This document shows, piece by piece, positions 17,834-28,635 of a stretch of DNA of 64,000 nucleotides; the stretch's first letter is position 1; every line of letters starts with the position of its first letter. Source of the stretch: Chitinophagaceae bacterium (GTDB lineage: Bacteria; Bacteroidota; Bacteroidia; Chitinophagales; Chitinophagaceae); contig JAGFIS010000022.1 of assembly GCA_024103425.1 (NCBI GenBank), positions 119,624 to 183,623 of the forward strand, in the 5' to 3' direction. The notes under the pieces were generated by a model. That model was given only the letters and a program-made list of their open reading frames with translations, had not been told where the DNA came from and searched no databases. The translations under genes and the position numbers were made by a program.

Positions 17834-18538
17834 TTATGCTTCTTCTTTTTCCACTAATCTAAAACCATTACCGTGGATGTTCACGATTTCCAGATTGGGG
17901 TCGGGCTTCAGATATTTTCTCAGTTTGGCAATATACACGTCCATGCTCCTGCCGTTGAAGTAAGTATCGCTGCCCCAGATTTTCTTCAGGGCTTTCTCGC
18001 GTGGCAACAGGTCGTTCTTATATTCTGCCAGCATCTTCAGCAATTCATTCTCTTTCGGAGAAAGAGTCTGTACATCCTTACCCATACCTAATTGTCTCAA
18101 TCTTGGGTTGAAGTGGAATTTGCCCAGGTCGTACTCAACATTGGCTTCTTCCTTGTGCAGTTCCTCATTTCTCTTAAGGATAGCTTTTATTTTGTGCAGC
18201 AGCACGTCGCTGTCAAACGGCTTTGTGATGTAGTCATCGGCTCCCAGGTTGTAGCCTTTGATGATGTCTTCCTTCATGGTCTTTGCAGACAAGAAGAACA
18301 GCGGCATATCCGGATCTACATTCCTTATTTCTTCGGCAACGGTGAAGCCGTCCATATTGGGCATCATCACGTCGAGAAGGCAGATATCAAACTTCTCTCT
18401 TTGAAAAGCTGCCAGACCAAGACGTCCGTCGCGCTCGAGAACTACATCGTAGTCGTTCAGCTCTAAATAGTTTTTTAAAACCATCCCCAGGTTAGGATCG
18501 TCTTCACAAATCAAAATCTTGGGTTTTCTATTTTCCAT
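17834..18538 (-). CDS. OmpR-type response regulator transcription factor (RprY-like)
   Basis: The 234-residue protein has an N-terminal receiver domain: acidic pair CEDDPN, phosphoacceptor aspartate in CLLDVMMPNMDG, lysine in DDYITKPFD. A C-terminal winged-helix domain follows (LSPKENELLKMLAEY..., GRSMDVYIAKLRKYL). The layout and sequence resemble Bacteroides RprY. No histidine kinase gene is adjacent on either side, so its partner must be encoded elsewhere. Targets are unknown. Confidence 0.93.
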   Translation of the reverse strand: MENRKPKILICEDDPNLGMVLKNYLELNDYDVVLERDGRLGLAAFQREKFDICLLDVMMPNMDGFTVAEEIRNVDPDMPLFFLSAKTMKEDIIKGYNLGADDYITKPFDSDVLLHKIKAILKRNEELHKEEANVEYDLGKFHFNPRLRQLGMGKDVQTLSPKENELLKMLAEYKNDLLPREKALKKIWGSDTYFNGRSMDVYIAKLRKYLKPDPNLEIVNIHGNGFRLVEKEEA

Positions 18539-18710
18539 AATTATAAAGTTTCTTAAGGTGAAGGTCTAAAATTTAAAAAATTATACTTCTATAGCTTATT
18601 TAACATATTTGGTGCCATAAATCAGTATGTTGTAAAAATATTAACTAAAAAGTTAAAACAATTGTATCATTTCTTGTGCTTCTGTGTAACTTTCCACAAA
18701 AACTTGATAA

Positions 18711-20249
18711 ATGGCTGACAGAAGTAAGTTTATTGAGACGATTCAAACCGGATATACCTTTAAAGGAGCGTCAATCACAATAGGGGCAGGCATGTTGGAT
18801 GGTGACGTATTGTCAGATGCTTTGGTAAAAGTGCCATTATCGACCATGAACAGGCACGGGTTGGTGACCGGAGCTACAGGTGGAGGAAAGACAAAATCCT
18901 TTCAACTGATAGCCGAAAGCCTGAGTGATGTTGGTGTTCCTGTGTTACTGTTAGATATCAAGGGAGACATGAGTGGCCTGGCAGCAGCCGGAACCGTCAA
19001 CGATAAAATTAGCGAACGCTACCGTAAACTGAATATGACCTACGAACCGGCTGCGTTCCCTGTAGAATTTCTGTCGCTCAGCGGAGAGAAAGGAGTCAGG
19101 TTGAGGGCTACCGTTTCGGAATTCGGTCCTGTATTAATGAGTAAAATTCTAGGCCTGAACGATACTCAGGGCGGGATAATGGCAATGGTCTTTAAGTATT
19201 GTGATGACAACAAATATCCCCTCCTTGATTTGAAAGACCTTACTAAGGTGCTTCAGTATGTAACCGGACCCGGGAAGCAGGAACTGAAAGACGAATATGG
19301 GGTAGCCTCTGCAACGAGCACAGGCACCATCCTCAGAAAAATTATTGAATTGCAGCAGCAGGGTGCCGATGTGTTTTTTGGCGAGAAGAGTTTTGAGGTA
19401 GAAGACCTGATGCGCACCACACCTGACGGTAAGGGTATGCTCAGCATCCTGAGGGTGAATAATATCCAGGACAGGCCGAAGTTGTTTTCTACTTTTATGC
19501 TGCAGATGCTGGCCGAGTTGTATTCTGTTTGCCCTGAGTTGGGTGATGTGCCTAAACCGAGACTGGTGATGTTTATAGATGAAGCGCACCTGATTTTTAA
19601 GGAAGCGACTCAGGCTCTTTTGGACCAGATTGAGACTGTTATCAAATTAATTCGTTCTAAAGGGATTGGCATTTATTTCTGTACCCAGAATCCAATGGAT
19701 ATTCCTGCCCCCGTACTTGGGCAGCTCGGTCTGAAAATTCAGCATTCGCTGAGGGCTTTTACTGCCAAAGACCGTATGGTGATTAAACAAACGGCAGCCA
19801 ATTATCCACTTTCAGAATTTTATGTTACGGAAGACCTGATTACCCAATTAGGTATTGGCGAGGCACTGGTGACCTTATTAAATGAAAAAGGAATCCCGAC
19901 GCCGCTTGTCCACACCATGATGTGTACCCCGAGGAGCAGGATGGATGTGCTTACCGATGAAGAGATCCAAAGAGTTACCGATGCTTCAAACCTGGTATTA
20001 AAGTATAATAAGGATGTCGATGAGCGCAGCGCATACGAGATGCTTGCTGAAAAAATGGAAGCAGCTGCTGCCCTGGCAAAAGAGGCTGCTGAGTCGCCCG
20101 TTCCTAAGAAATCAGGGCGCAAACCACCGCCTACTTTAGCTGAAAAAGCAGGCGGAACGCTTTTAAATACAATGATCCGGCAAGGTAGTAACCTGATAGT
20201 CAGAAGTATATTGGGGTCACTCGGATTGGGTGGCAAAAGGCGTAAATAA
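18711..20249 (+). CDS. HerA-like ATPase, DUF853 (YjgR family)
   Basis: The 512-residue protein is a DUF853-type P-loop ATPase. Walker A is in VTGATGGGKTKSFQLIAE and Walker B in RLVMFIDEAHLIF. Other family stretches are LLDIKGDMSGLAAAG, LRSKGIGIYFCTQNP-like (IRSKGIGIYFCTQNPMDIP) and LNEKGIPTPLVHT. YjgR relatives are HerA/FtsK-type enzymes of unknown cellular role. The C-terminus is basic (GLGGKRRK). It reads divergently from the response regulator. Confidence 0.9.
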   Translation: MADRSKFIETIQTGYTFKGASITIGAGMLDGDVLSDALVKVPLSTMNRHGLVTGATGGGKTKSFQLIAESLSDVGVPVLLLDIKGDMSGLAAAGTVNDKISERYRKLNMTYEPAAFPVEFLSLSGEKGVRLRATVSEFGPVLMSKILGLNDTQGGIMAMVFKYCDDNKYPLLDLKDLTKVLQYVTGPGKQELKDEYGVASATSTGTILRKIIELQQQGADVFFGEKSFEVEDLMRTTPDGKGMLSILRVNNIQDRPKLFSTFMLQMLAELYSVCPELGDVPKPRLVMFIDEAHLIFKEATQALLDQIETVIKLIRSKGIGIYFCTQNPMDIPAPVLGQLGLKIQHSLRAFTAKDRMVIKQTAANYPLSEFYVTEDLITQLGIGEALVTLLNEKGIPTPLVHTMMCTPRSRMDVLTDEEIQRVTDASNLVLKYNKDVDERSAYEMLAEKMEAAAALAKEAAESPVPKKSGRKPPPTLAEKAGGTLLNTMIRQGSNLIVRSILGSLGLGGKRRK

Positions 20250-20330
20250 GAACTTTTTTATATGGATTTCGCCATTTACCCTTCGAAATCCTCCACTTAC
20301 TAATTGTGAATAGTTTTTTCGTCTGATTCC

Positions 20331-20361
20331 TTGTGTAGTATCAGAAACGCCTCTATCTTTG
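20331..20361 (+). promoter_or_regulatory. orphan promoter
   Basis: TTG (20331-20333) is followed after 20 bases by TATCTTTG (20354-20361), an exact TAnnTTTG. The only thing downstream before the converging HAD gene is a terminator hairpin at 20396-20428. Confidence 0.5.
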
Positions 20362-20367
20362 TCTTGG

Positions 20368-20428
20368 TTTTTCATAGGATATTGGATTTTAAAGCGGGAC
20401 TAGATATCTATCTTGGTCCCTTTTTTTT
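20368..20428 (+). ncRNA. candidate small RNA of about 60 nt
   Basis: A good promoter (20331-20361) predicts a start near 20368, and a hairpin with eight T ends the unit at 20428. No start codon plus useful frame lies between. The 3' hairpin contains a TAGATATCTA palindrome in its loop. I do not recognise an RNA family. It could also be only the trailing end of the HerA-like gene transcript. Confidence 0.35.
20396..20428 (+). terminator. rho-independent terminator
   Basis: GGGAC (20396-20400) pairs with GTCCC (20416-20420) around a 15-base loop and is followed by TTTTTTTT. It serves the HerA-like gene and/or the candidate small RNA. Confidence 0.7.
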
Positions 20429-20462
20429 ATCCTTAACTTTCCTTTTCCGATATTATCACGAA

Positions 20463-21140
20463 TTAGAATAACCGCCTATAATCACTGATTGCCAAATCAA
20501 CTCCCGAAAAAGCATTGGCTTTTAGCGTAGTTGTAATAGCTATGACTCTCATACCGGCTCGTAGAGCAGATGTTACTCCGGGAATTGAATCTTCAAACAC
20601 CACACATTCTTGAGGCGGAATACCTAATAGCCCTGCAGTAGTAATATAGATTTCGGGATGGGGCTTACCTTCTTTAATATGGCTGCTGTTTACTACCGCA
20701 CTGAAATATGGTTTGATGGGTACATGTTCAAACATAAAATCGATGTTCGGTTGTATGCCAGAAGTGGCAATGGCCATATTAATACCGGCTGCCTTCAGAA
20801 CATTCAGAAGTGGAAGTAATCCGTTAATCGGCCGGATGTGAGGTTTATAAATACGGCGGTACACCTCTTCCTTTTCTTCAGTGATTCTCCTAATCTCTCC
20901 ATCATCCATTTTCCTTTGGAAGATATACTCGATAGCATCCTTATTTGTTCTGCCACTCATGTTTCTGTCAAACTCTTCCTGCGTGATGTGGATATTTTTT
21001 TCTTTAAGGTATTCCAGCCAACTGATGAGATGGTAGGGATTATTATCGAGTAGTGTGCCGTCGAGGTCGAAGATTGCAGCACGGATGTGGTGCTCGCTCA
21101 GGTAGTTCAGGATAGAGTGCTTTTTTTCAGCCGTTTTCAT
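20463..21140 (-). CDS. HAD family hydrolase (beta-phosphoglucomutase-like phosphatase)
   Basis: The 225-residue protein has the HAD motifs: nucleophile FDLDGTLLDN near residue 20, motif II IATSGI, lysine in KEGKPHPEIY, and acidic motif VFEDSIPGVTSALRAG. The helical cap lies between motifs I and II, as in the subfamily that includes beta-phosphoglucomutase and sugar phosphatases. It probably dephosphorylates or isomerises a phosphosugar. Substrate cannot be read from the sequence. It is divergent from the glutathione peroxidase gene. Confidence 0.88.
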   Translation of the reverse strand: MKTAEKKHSILNYLSEHHIRAAIFDLDGTLLDNNPYHLISWLEYLKEKNIHITQEEFDRNMSGRTNKDAIEYIFQRKMDDGEIRRITEEKEEVYRRIYKPHIRPINGLLPLLNVLKAAGINMAIATSGIQPNIDFMFEHVPIKPYFSAVVNSSHIKEGKPHPEIYITTAGLLGIPPQECVVFEDSIPGVTSALRAGMRVIAITTTLKANAFSGVDLAISDYRRLF

Positions 21141-21254
21141 GATTTCTCTAAGGTAAGTACGATTTTTTTATTTGTACCTTTACGAAAAAAAGTGAAAGCG
21201 TTTATTTTATCCCTACCTTTTTTGTTTTTCCTCCCTTCAAATTCAATTAAAAAT

Positions 21255-21743
21255 ATGGCGAATACAGAGACTGCCTCTACTATATATCAATTCAAAGTAG
21301 AGAGCCTGACAGGAGGAGTGATTGACTTCTCAGATTTTAAAGGGAAGAAAATCCTCGTCGTTAATACTGCTTCAAAATGTGGGTTTACACCTCAGTATGC
21401 CCAATTAGAGGAACTCTATGAAAAGTATAAAGATGTTTTGGTAGTTGTGGGTTTCCCTGCCAACAATTTTGGTGCACAGGAACCCGGAAGTAACAAAGAG
21501 ATCAGCGAATTCTGCACTAAGAATTACGGCGTTACCTTTCCCATGGCTGCTAAGGTATCTGTTAAAGGTGATGACATTGCTCCCATTTACCAATGGCTTA
21601 CACGTAAATCGGAAAACGGGGTGATGGATGCCGATATCAAATGGAACTTCACCAAATTTCTTATCGATGAGCAAGGGCGCCTGGAAGCCGTGTTTGAAAG
21701 TAAGGTGAACCCGATGGGCAATGAAATCCTGAGTTTGTTATAA
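21255..21743 (+). CDS. glutathione peroxidase-like thiol peroxidase
   Basis: Starting at the ATG at 21255 the protein has 162 residues: MANTETASTIYQF..., then the active-site loop NTASKCGFTPQYAQLEELY with peroxidatic cysteine, GFPANNFGAQEPGSN, and WNFTKFLIDEQG. It uses cysteine rather than selenocysteine. Such enzymes reduce peroxides, usually with thioredoxin in bacteria. A GTG at 21190 would add a hydrophobic N-terminus (KAFILSLPFLFFLPSNS) resembling a signal peptide, so periplasmic export is possible. It lies 20 bp upstream of holB. Confidence 0.9.
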   Translation: MANTETASTIYQFKVESLTGGVIDFSDFKGKKILVVNTASKCGFTPQYAQLEELYEKYKDVLVVVGFPANNFGAQEPGSNKEISEFCTKNYGVTFPMAAKVSVKGDDIAPIYQWLTRKSENGVMDADIKWNFTKFLIDEQGRLEAVFESKVNPMGNEILSLL

Positions 21744-21763
21744 GAGTATAATTTAAGTGCCGG

Positions 21764-22993
21764 ATGCAGTTTGATGAGATAGTAGGCAGAGTCCAGTTGA
21801 AAGAGCAGTTGAGAGATCTGGTAGAACAAAACCGGTTGTCTCACTCCATTCTTTTTTTGGGCAAAGAGGGAAGCGGTGCCTTGCCGTTAGCTATAGCTTT
21901 TGCACAATTTATTTTATGTGAGCGGGTGAATGCACCAGCTAAAGATGCGGCCCCCTCATTGTTTGGCGATCTGGAACCTGAGGCTCCTGCCATAGTGAGG
22001 TCTGACAGTTGCGGAGCGTGTCCTGCCTGCATCAAGGCAAGCCAGCTTATGCATCCCGATTTGCATTTTACTTTTCCGGTGTTGAAGCGCGATTCAAACC
22101 ACAACAAAGTGCTCAGTGCAGATTACATCACAGAGTGGAGGGAGTTTATAAAGAAAGACCCTTATGGAAATATCGACGATTGGATCGATTACCTGAGGGA
22201 AAACTCCCACTCGAAAATTGACAATGCCGCCAACAAGCAGCCGAACATCACTGTACACGAATGTGAAGATATCCTCCACCAGATGAGTCTTCGCCCCTTT
22301 GAAAGCGATTTTAAGATTCAGATTATCTGGATGCCCGAATTTCTCGGCAAAGAAGGCAACCGGTTGTTAAAGCTGATAGAAGAACCGCCTGCAGGTACGA
22401 TCTTCCTGTTTGTCGCCGAAGACGACACTAAGATTTTACCTACTATTTTATCCAGGGCACAAATCATCAGGGTGCCATTGCCCGCAGATGATGAAGTGGA
22501 GAAATATCTGATCAACCGCGGGATGGATACTGGCCGAGCAGCCTCAATCGCAAGTGCTGCAGCAGGGAATTTGAGAGAAGCGATGAGACTTGGTAGTTCT
22601 GAGGGAGAGCAGTGGGAGAGAATCATCAGAGACTGGCTTAATCTGGCTATCAGTAACAAGGTAGAGTTATTGAGTAAATGGATAGACGAGGTAAACACCA
22701 TGGGGCGGGAGAAACAAAAGCAGTTACTGAACTATTTTATCAGTCTGGTTCGGTTGACCGTCAGGTTGAAATATGCAGGGGAAATGGCACATGCAATGGT
22801 ACAAAGTGAAAAGGAATTTGCCCTGAAACTGGGGTCTATGTGTGAGGTAGAAATACTGGAAGAAATGGCGGAGGAGTTGGGTAAAGCAGTCTATTATATT
22901 GAGCGAAATGCTAATTCAAAAATGCTTTTTCATGCTTTAACAATCCGTCTGTATTACCTAATTAAGGAGAAATATTTAATTTTGGTGAAATGA
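21764..22993 (+). CDS. holB: DNA polymerase III subunit delta'
   Basis: The 409-residue protein is the clamp-loader delta' subunit. It opens with FDEIVGRVQLKEQLRDLVEQNRLSHSILF. The P-loop position reads GKEGSGAL, a degenerate form expected in this non-ATPase subunit. A zinc-module cysteine cluster (CGACPACIKA) follows. NRLLKLIEEPPAGTIFLFVAED and ILSRAQIIRVPL match the sensor and SRC-like regions. It is followed after 203 bp by the RicT/PSP1 gene, a neighbourhood seen widely in bacteria. Confidence 0.9.
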   Translation: MQFDEIVGRVQLKEQLRDLVEQNRLSHSILFLGKEGSGALPLAIAFAQFILCERVNAPAKDAAPSLFGDLEPEAPAIVRSDSCGACPACIKASQLMHPDLHFTFPVLKRDSNHNKVLSADYITEWREFIKKDPYGNIDDWIDYLRENSHSKIDNAANKQPNITVHECEDILHQMSLRPFESDFKIQIIWMPEFLGKEGNRLLKLIEEPPAGTIFLFVAEDDTKILPTILSRAQIIRVPLPADDEVEKYLINRGMDTGRAASIASAAAGNLREAMRLGSSEGEQWERIIRDWLNLAISNKVELLSKWIDEVNTMGREKQKQLLNYFISLVRLTVRLKYAGEMAHAMVQSEKEFALKLGSMCEVEILEEMAEELGKAVYYIERNANSKMLFHALTIRLYYLIKEKYLILVK

Positions 22994-23196
22994 AGCGAAG
23001 GGTTTCATGTTGAAGAGCGTTTTAGATGAAGGAAAATATTCAACTGAATAATAATTATAAAGGTATCAATCCTGCACGGGCAATTGCCGATAAAAAGGGG
23101 TGTGGGTATAAGCATCCGTTACATTTATTCAATATACAATCTCCGATACATCAGCTTTCAGCGTGACGTCCTTTGTTTAATATAATATAAAACAAT

Positions 23197-24447
23197 ATGG
23201 GATGTAGTTCTTGTGGGAATGGCCGTTCAGGCGGATGCAAAGGCGGATCCTGTGGTTCCGGTTGCAACAGACTTGAAGTTTTTGACTGGCTGGCTGACCT
23301 TCCCGTTGCAGATAACAGAGACAGATGCAAAGTGATTGAGGTTTCTTTCAATCATGGCAGCAGAAAAGATTTTTACAGAAACGAAACCAATCATGTGCTT
23401 TACAAAGGAGATATGGTTGCTGTTGAAGGTGTGAATGGTTTCGATGTGGGGCAGGTAAGCCTGTCCGGCGAACTGGTAAGGCTTCAGTTGAAGAAGAAAA
23501 AGAAAGCCGAAAACGATCCGGAATTCAAAAGAGTATTGCGGCCTGCCTCTGATGTAGACATTGCAAAATGGAAAGAGACCAAGGCGCGTGAGAAAGAAGT
23601 ACTAATAAAGAGCAGGGCAATTGCAAGAGATCTGAAACTGGATATGAAAGTGAGCGAGGTAGAGATACAAGCCGATGCGCGTAAGGCAACCTTCTTTTAT
23701 ATCGCCGATGAACGTGTGGATTTCAGAGAGCTGATCAAGGTGTATGCATCAGAATTTAAAGTAAAGGTGGAGATGCGACAGATCGGTGCGCGCCAGGAAG
23801 CCGGAAAGATCGGAGGTATCGGTACCAGTGGACGCGAACTGTGTTGCAGTACATGGATGACTGATTTTAAAAGTGTGAATACAAATGCCGCGAGATATCA
23901 GAACCTAAGTATCAACCAGACCAAACTCAGTGGCCAGTGTGGACGCCTGAAGTGCTGTCTGAATTTTGAATTAGATACTTATCTTGATGCACTGCAATAT
24001 TTCCCCGAGAATGCGGATACATTAGAAACAGCAAGAGGAAAGGCATTTTTAGTGAAGAAAGATATTTTCCGCAACCTGATGTGGTATTCAACTTCTGAGA
24101 GTACAAAGTATTATCCTCTTTCCATTGAGACAGTAAAGGATATTCTCGAACAGAATAAGAAGGGCATCAAGCCCGAAACTTTTGAAACGGTTGAAATCGT
24201 CAGCGAAAAGCCGAAGGAAATGGAAGCTGAGTACATTGATGTAGTAGGCCAGATCAGCCTGCGCTCTCTTGAAAGAACATCGCGTAAGAGAAGAGCAAGA
24301 GAAAAAGCTAAAACTGCTGAAGCCGTATCTGATAAAAAAGAGCAGAGACAGATGAAGCAAAAGCATCAGGGTGGAGGCAAACAGAAAAGTCAAGGCGGAC
24401 AGAAAAACCGGAATAAAAATAGAAACAAGCGTCCGGGCGGTCAATAA
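23197..24447 (+). CDS. ricT: PSP1 domain-containing protein (RicT-like)
   Basis: The 416-residue protein has a Gly/Cys-rich N-terminus (MGCSSCGNGRSGGCKGG...) with seven cysteines in the first 25 residues, unusual for the family. A PSP1 C-terminal-type domain follows, at about residues 95-290: RAIARDLKLDMKVSEVEIQ, YASEFKVKVEMRQIGARQE, GRELCCSTWM and QCGRLKCCLNFE. The tail is a long Lys/Arg/Gln/Gly-rich low-complexity region suited to RNA binding. In Bacillus subtilis RicT works in RNA processing with an Fe-S cluster. Here it follows holB and precedes gldA. Confidence 0.88.
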   Translation: MGCSSCGNGRSGGCKGGSCGSGCNRLEVFDWLADLPVADNRDRCKVIEVSFNHGSRKDFYRNETNHVLYKGDMVAVEGVNGFDVGQVSLSGELVRLQLKKKKKAENDPEFKRVLRPASDVDIAKWKETKAREKEVLIKSRAIARDLKLDMKVSEVEIQADARKATFFYIADERVDFRELIKVYASEFKVKVEMRQIGARQEAGKIGGIGTSGRELCCSTWMTDFKSVNTNAARYQNLSINQTKLSGQCGRLKCCLNFELDTYLDALQYFPENADTLETARGKAFLVKKDIFRNLMWYSTSESTKYYPLSIETVKDILEQNKKGIKPETFETVEIVSEKPKEMEAEYIDVVGQISLRSLERTSRKRRAREKAKTAEAVSDKKEQRQMKQKHQGGGKQKSQGGQKNRNKNRNKRPGGQ

Positions 24448-24503
24448 TCTGAATACCTGTTTCAAAGCATGCTGTTCATCTCAATTCTACTAAATTTGCG
24501 CCC

Positions 24504-26703
<2,200 letters not shown>

Positions 26704-26734
26704 CCCGTTTTTATAACCCATTAATTCCGGACTC

Positions 26735-27031
26735 TTGAGATACCTTAAGAAAATCATAGCCAACAAATACCTTTTTACACTGGCAGTATTTGTCGTGTGG
26801 ATGTTCTTCTTTGACAGGAATGATGTGCCGCTGCAGATTAAGCGTATTCAGGAAATCAATAACCTTGAAAATGCTGAAAAAGCAATGATTCAACAAATTG
26901 CGGAGACGAAAGAGGAGTTGGAAAGCCTGAAGAACAGCCCTGAAACATTGGAGAAATATGCCAGGGAGAAGTATTTGATGAAAAAACCCAATGAAGACCT
27001 TTTTGTAGTTGAGTCTGTTATTGAAAAGTAA
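26735..27031 (+). CDS. septum formation initiator family protein (FtsB/DivIC-like)
   Basis: The 98-residue bitopic membrane protein has one transmembrane segment (YLFTLAVFVVWMFFF, residues about 13-27), a coiled coil (IKRIQEINNLENAEKAMIQQ...) and the terminal YAREKYLMKKPNEDLFVV motif typical of FtsB/DivIC. These proteins join FtsL and FtsQ/DivIB in the divisome. The start is a TTG; no ATG fits ahead of the membrane segment. It follows eno by 31 bp, a conserved order. Confidence 0.88.
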   Translation: MRYLKKIIANKYLFTLAVFVVWMFFFDRNDVPLQIKRIQEINNLENAEKAMIQQIAETKEELESLKNSPETLEKYAREKYLMKKPNEDLFVVESVIEK

Positions 27032-27116
27032 TTTTCCGGTTATACACAATATCCGGCCAGTTATTACGTTTTTAATAGCGGATAACAAAAATTATTGATT
27101 TTAAAGCCATTAAATT

Positions 27117-27353
27117 ATGACTCGAATTACTAAGGAAGATCTTCTTAGGTACGCTTACGGCGAAACTTCCAAACAGAAATCTGATATTATTAAGGAGGCT
27201 CTGAAGCAGGACTTTGCTTTGAGAGAGTCGCTTGCTGAAATTCAATCCATACAAGAGAAGTTGGATACAGAAATTACTACTCCTTCTCTGGATGTGATTG
27301 AGCGCATTATGGATTACGCTGCGCATAAGCAAAAGAAGCTTGAAATAAATTAA
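27117..27353 (+). CDS. small hypothetical protein
   Basis: The 78-residue protein (MTRITKEDLLRYAYGETS...) is helical and charged with no signal peptide or membrane segment. Its start resembles the N-terminal LLRYxxGE region of short anti-sigma-like proteins in Bacteroidota, but it has no zinc-finger cysteines. I cannot assign a function. It is 85 bp after the FtsB-like gene and is closed by a strong terminator. Confidence 0.7.
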   Translation: MTRITKEDLLRYAYGETSKQKSDIIKEALKQDFALRESLAEIQSIQEKLDTEITTPSLDVIERIMDYAAHKQKKLEIN

Positions 27354-27374
27354 TGTTCTGAAAAGATTACTCTT

Positions 27375-27404
27375 AAGGCTGTCAGTTAATGACGGCCTTT
27401 TTTT
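27375..27404 (+). terminator. rho-independent terminator
   Basis: AAGGCTGTCA (27375-27384) pairs over 10 bp with TGACGGCCTT (27390-27399), five-base loop, then a T run. It ends the eno-ftsB-like transcript. Confidence 0.85.
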
Positions 27405-27533
27405 GTGTGGATCCGACCGGAACGTTATTGGTTCTGACGGATTTTTGAGCTCCATGAAGGATTAGTGCCATTCGGCGACTGACTATCAGGCGGTTAAAAA
27501 TTTTCAAAAAGATCCGGTATGTGAGATTCTTCA

Positions 27534-27563
27534 TTGGTTAATTTTGCGTGACTGTTATATTTG
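27534..27563 (+). promoter_or_regulatory. promoter of the outer membrane barrel gene
   Basis: TTG (27534-27536), a 19-base spacer and TATATTTG (27556-27563) match the Bacteroidota promoter. The predicted leader is about 140 nt and contains a nested hairpin. This accounts for the 356-bp gap 27354-27709 together with the terminator above. Confidence 0.65.
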
Positions 27564-27577
27564 CAAAGCGAGAAAGC

Positions 27578-27611
27578 CTCTGTAACCAGCCTTCAGGGCT
27601 GAAGAACAGAG
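27578..27611 (+). promoter_or_regulatory. structured 5' leader hairpin
   Basis: Outer arms CTCTGT (27578-27583) and ACAGAG (27606-27611) enclose inner arms CAGCC (27587-27591) and GGCTG (27597-27601). The element lies near the predicted 5' end of the barrel mRNA and could control stability or translation. No known riboswitch is recognised. Confidence 0.4.
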
Positions 27612-27709
27612 TAAATACTGTCAAGAAAACATATTAAAGTCGTAAAAAAAACGTTTCTTTACCATAAACCCCTATTACACGCTATTAGGAAGGAGAATAA
27701 GATACCGTT

Positions 27710-28630
27710 ATGAAAACAAGATTGTTCGTATTCCTGTTATTGATTTTTGCATTTACAGAATCTAAAGCACAGTACTATTTCTTCAATGGAGACTACTACG
27801 AGAACAACCTTCTGGTTGAGGTAGGTGGTTCATTTGGTGCTATGAATGCTTTTACTGACCTGGGTGGAAGAAGAGGTATCGGTAAAAAATTCATTAAAGA
27901 TTTTAATATCAAGAATACCCGCATTCAGGGAGGCTTATTTGTAGGGCTGATGTTTAAAAATTCTGTCGGTCTTAGGTTGGAAGCCACTTTCGGAAAGGTT
28001 ACGGCCTACGACAGTATCCTCAGAAAAGTAGCACCATCAACCAATGGCCGTTACGAGCGCAACCTTGAATTCAAGAGCCCGATATCGGAGATTGCCTTGA
28101 TGGGAGAATTCCATCCTTTTGAAATGTTTGGCAACTACGGTGAAGACCGTTATCCACCGGAAGTTTCTCCATACATCGTAGCAGGAGTAGGTTTCTTCAA
28201 ATTCAATCCACAGGCTACTTTGAATGGAGGTTTGGTTGATTTACACCCGCTGCGTACTGAAGGGCAAGGCTTTGCAGAATATCCGAGGGCAAAAGAATAC
28301 AGCTTGAGGCAAATGAGTTTTCCATTTGGAGCCGGCGCACGATATGATATCTCGGTTACAACCAATATTCGTGTTGAAATTATTTACCGCTTTACTACTA
28401 CAGACTATTTGGATGATGTGAGTGGAAAATATATTGACCCTATATATTTTGCAAATTACCTCTCAGGATATCAACTGAACCAGGCCTTGTTACTGCACGA
28501 CCGTCATATTCCCGGAGCAAAATACAGCACAGCACATCCTGATGGCGTAAGAGGAAACCCGAATAATAAAGATGGTTATGTGACCCTGAATCTGAAGCTT
28601 GGACTGACTATCGGAAGAGATCGGAGATAA
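27710..28630 (+). CDS. outer membrane beta-barrel protein
   Basis: The 306-residue protein begins with a signal peptide (MKTRLFVFLLLIFAFTESKAQ). Alternating amphipathic strands follow: LLVEVGGSFGAMNAF, IQGGLFVGLMFKNSVGLRLEATFG, EIALMGEFHPFEMF, SPYIVAGVGFFKFNP, FPFGAGARYDISVTTNIRVEIIYRF. The last strand reads VTLNLKLGLTIG. This is the profile of a porin-like OMP_b-brl family member in the outer membrane. The function is unknown. It has its own promoter and a long structured leader and converges with the ABC exporter gene 5 bp away. Confidence 0.8.
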   Translation: MKTRLFVFLLLIFAFTESKAQYYFFNGDYYENNLLVEVGGSFGAMNAFTDLGGRRGIGKKFIKDFNIKNTRIQGGLFVGLMFKNSVGLRLEATFGKVTAYDSILRKVAPSTNGRYERNLEFKSPISEIALMGEFHPFEMFGNYGEDRYPPEVSPYIVAGVGFFKFNPQATLNGGLVDLHPLRTEGQGFAEYPRAKEYSLRQMSFPFGAGARYDISVTTNIRVEIIYRFTTTDYLDDVSGKYIDPIYFANYLSGYQLNQALLLHDRHIPGAKYSTAHPDGVRGNPNNKDGYVTLNLKLGLTIGRDRR

Positions 28631-28635
28631 TCTTG

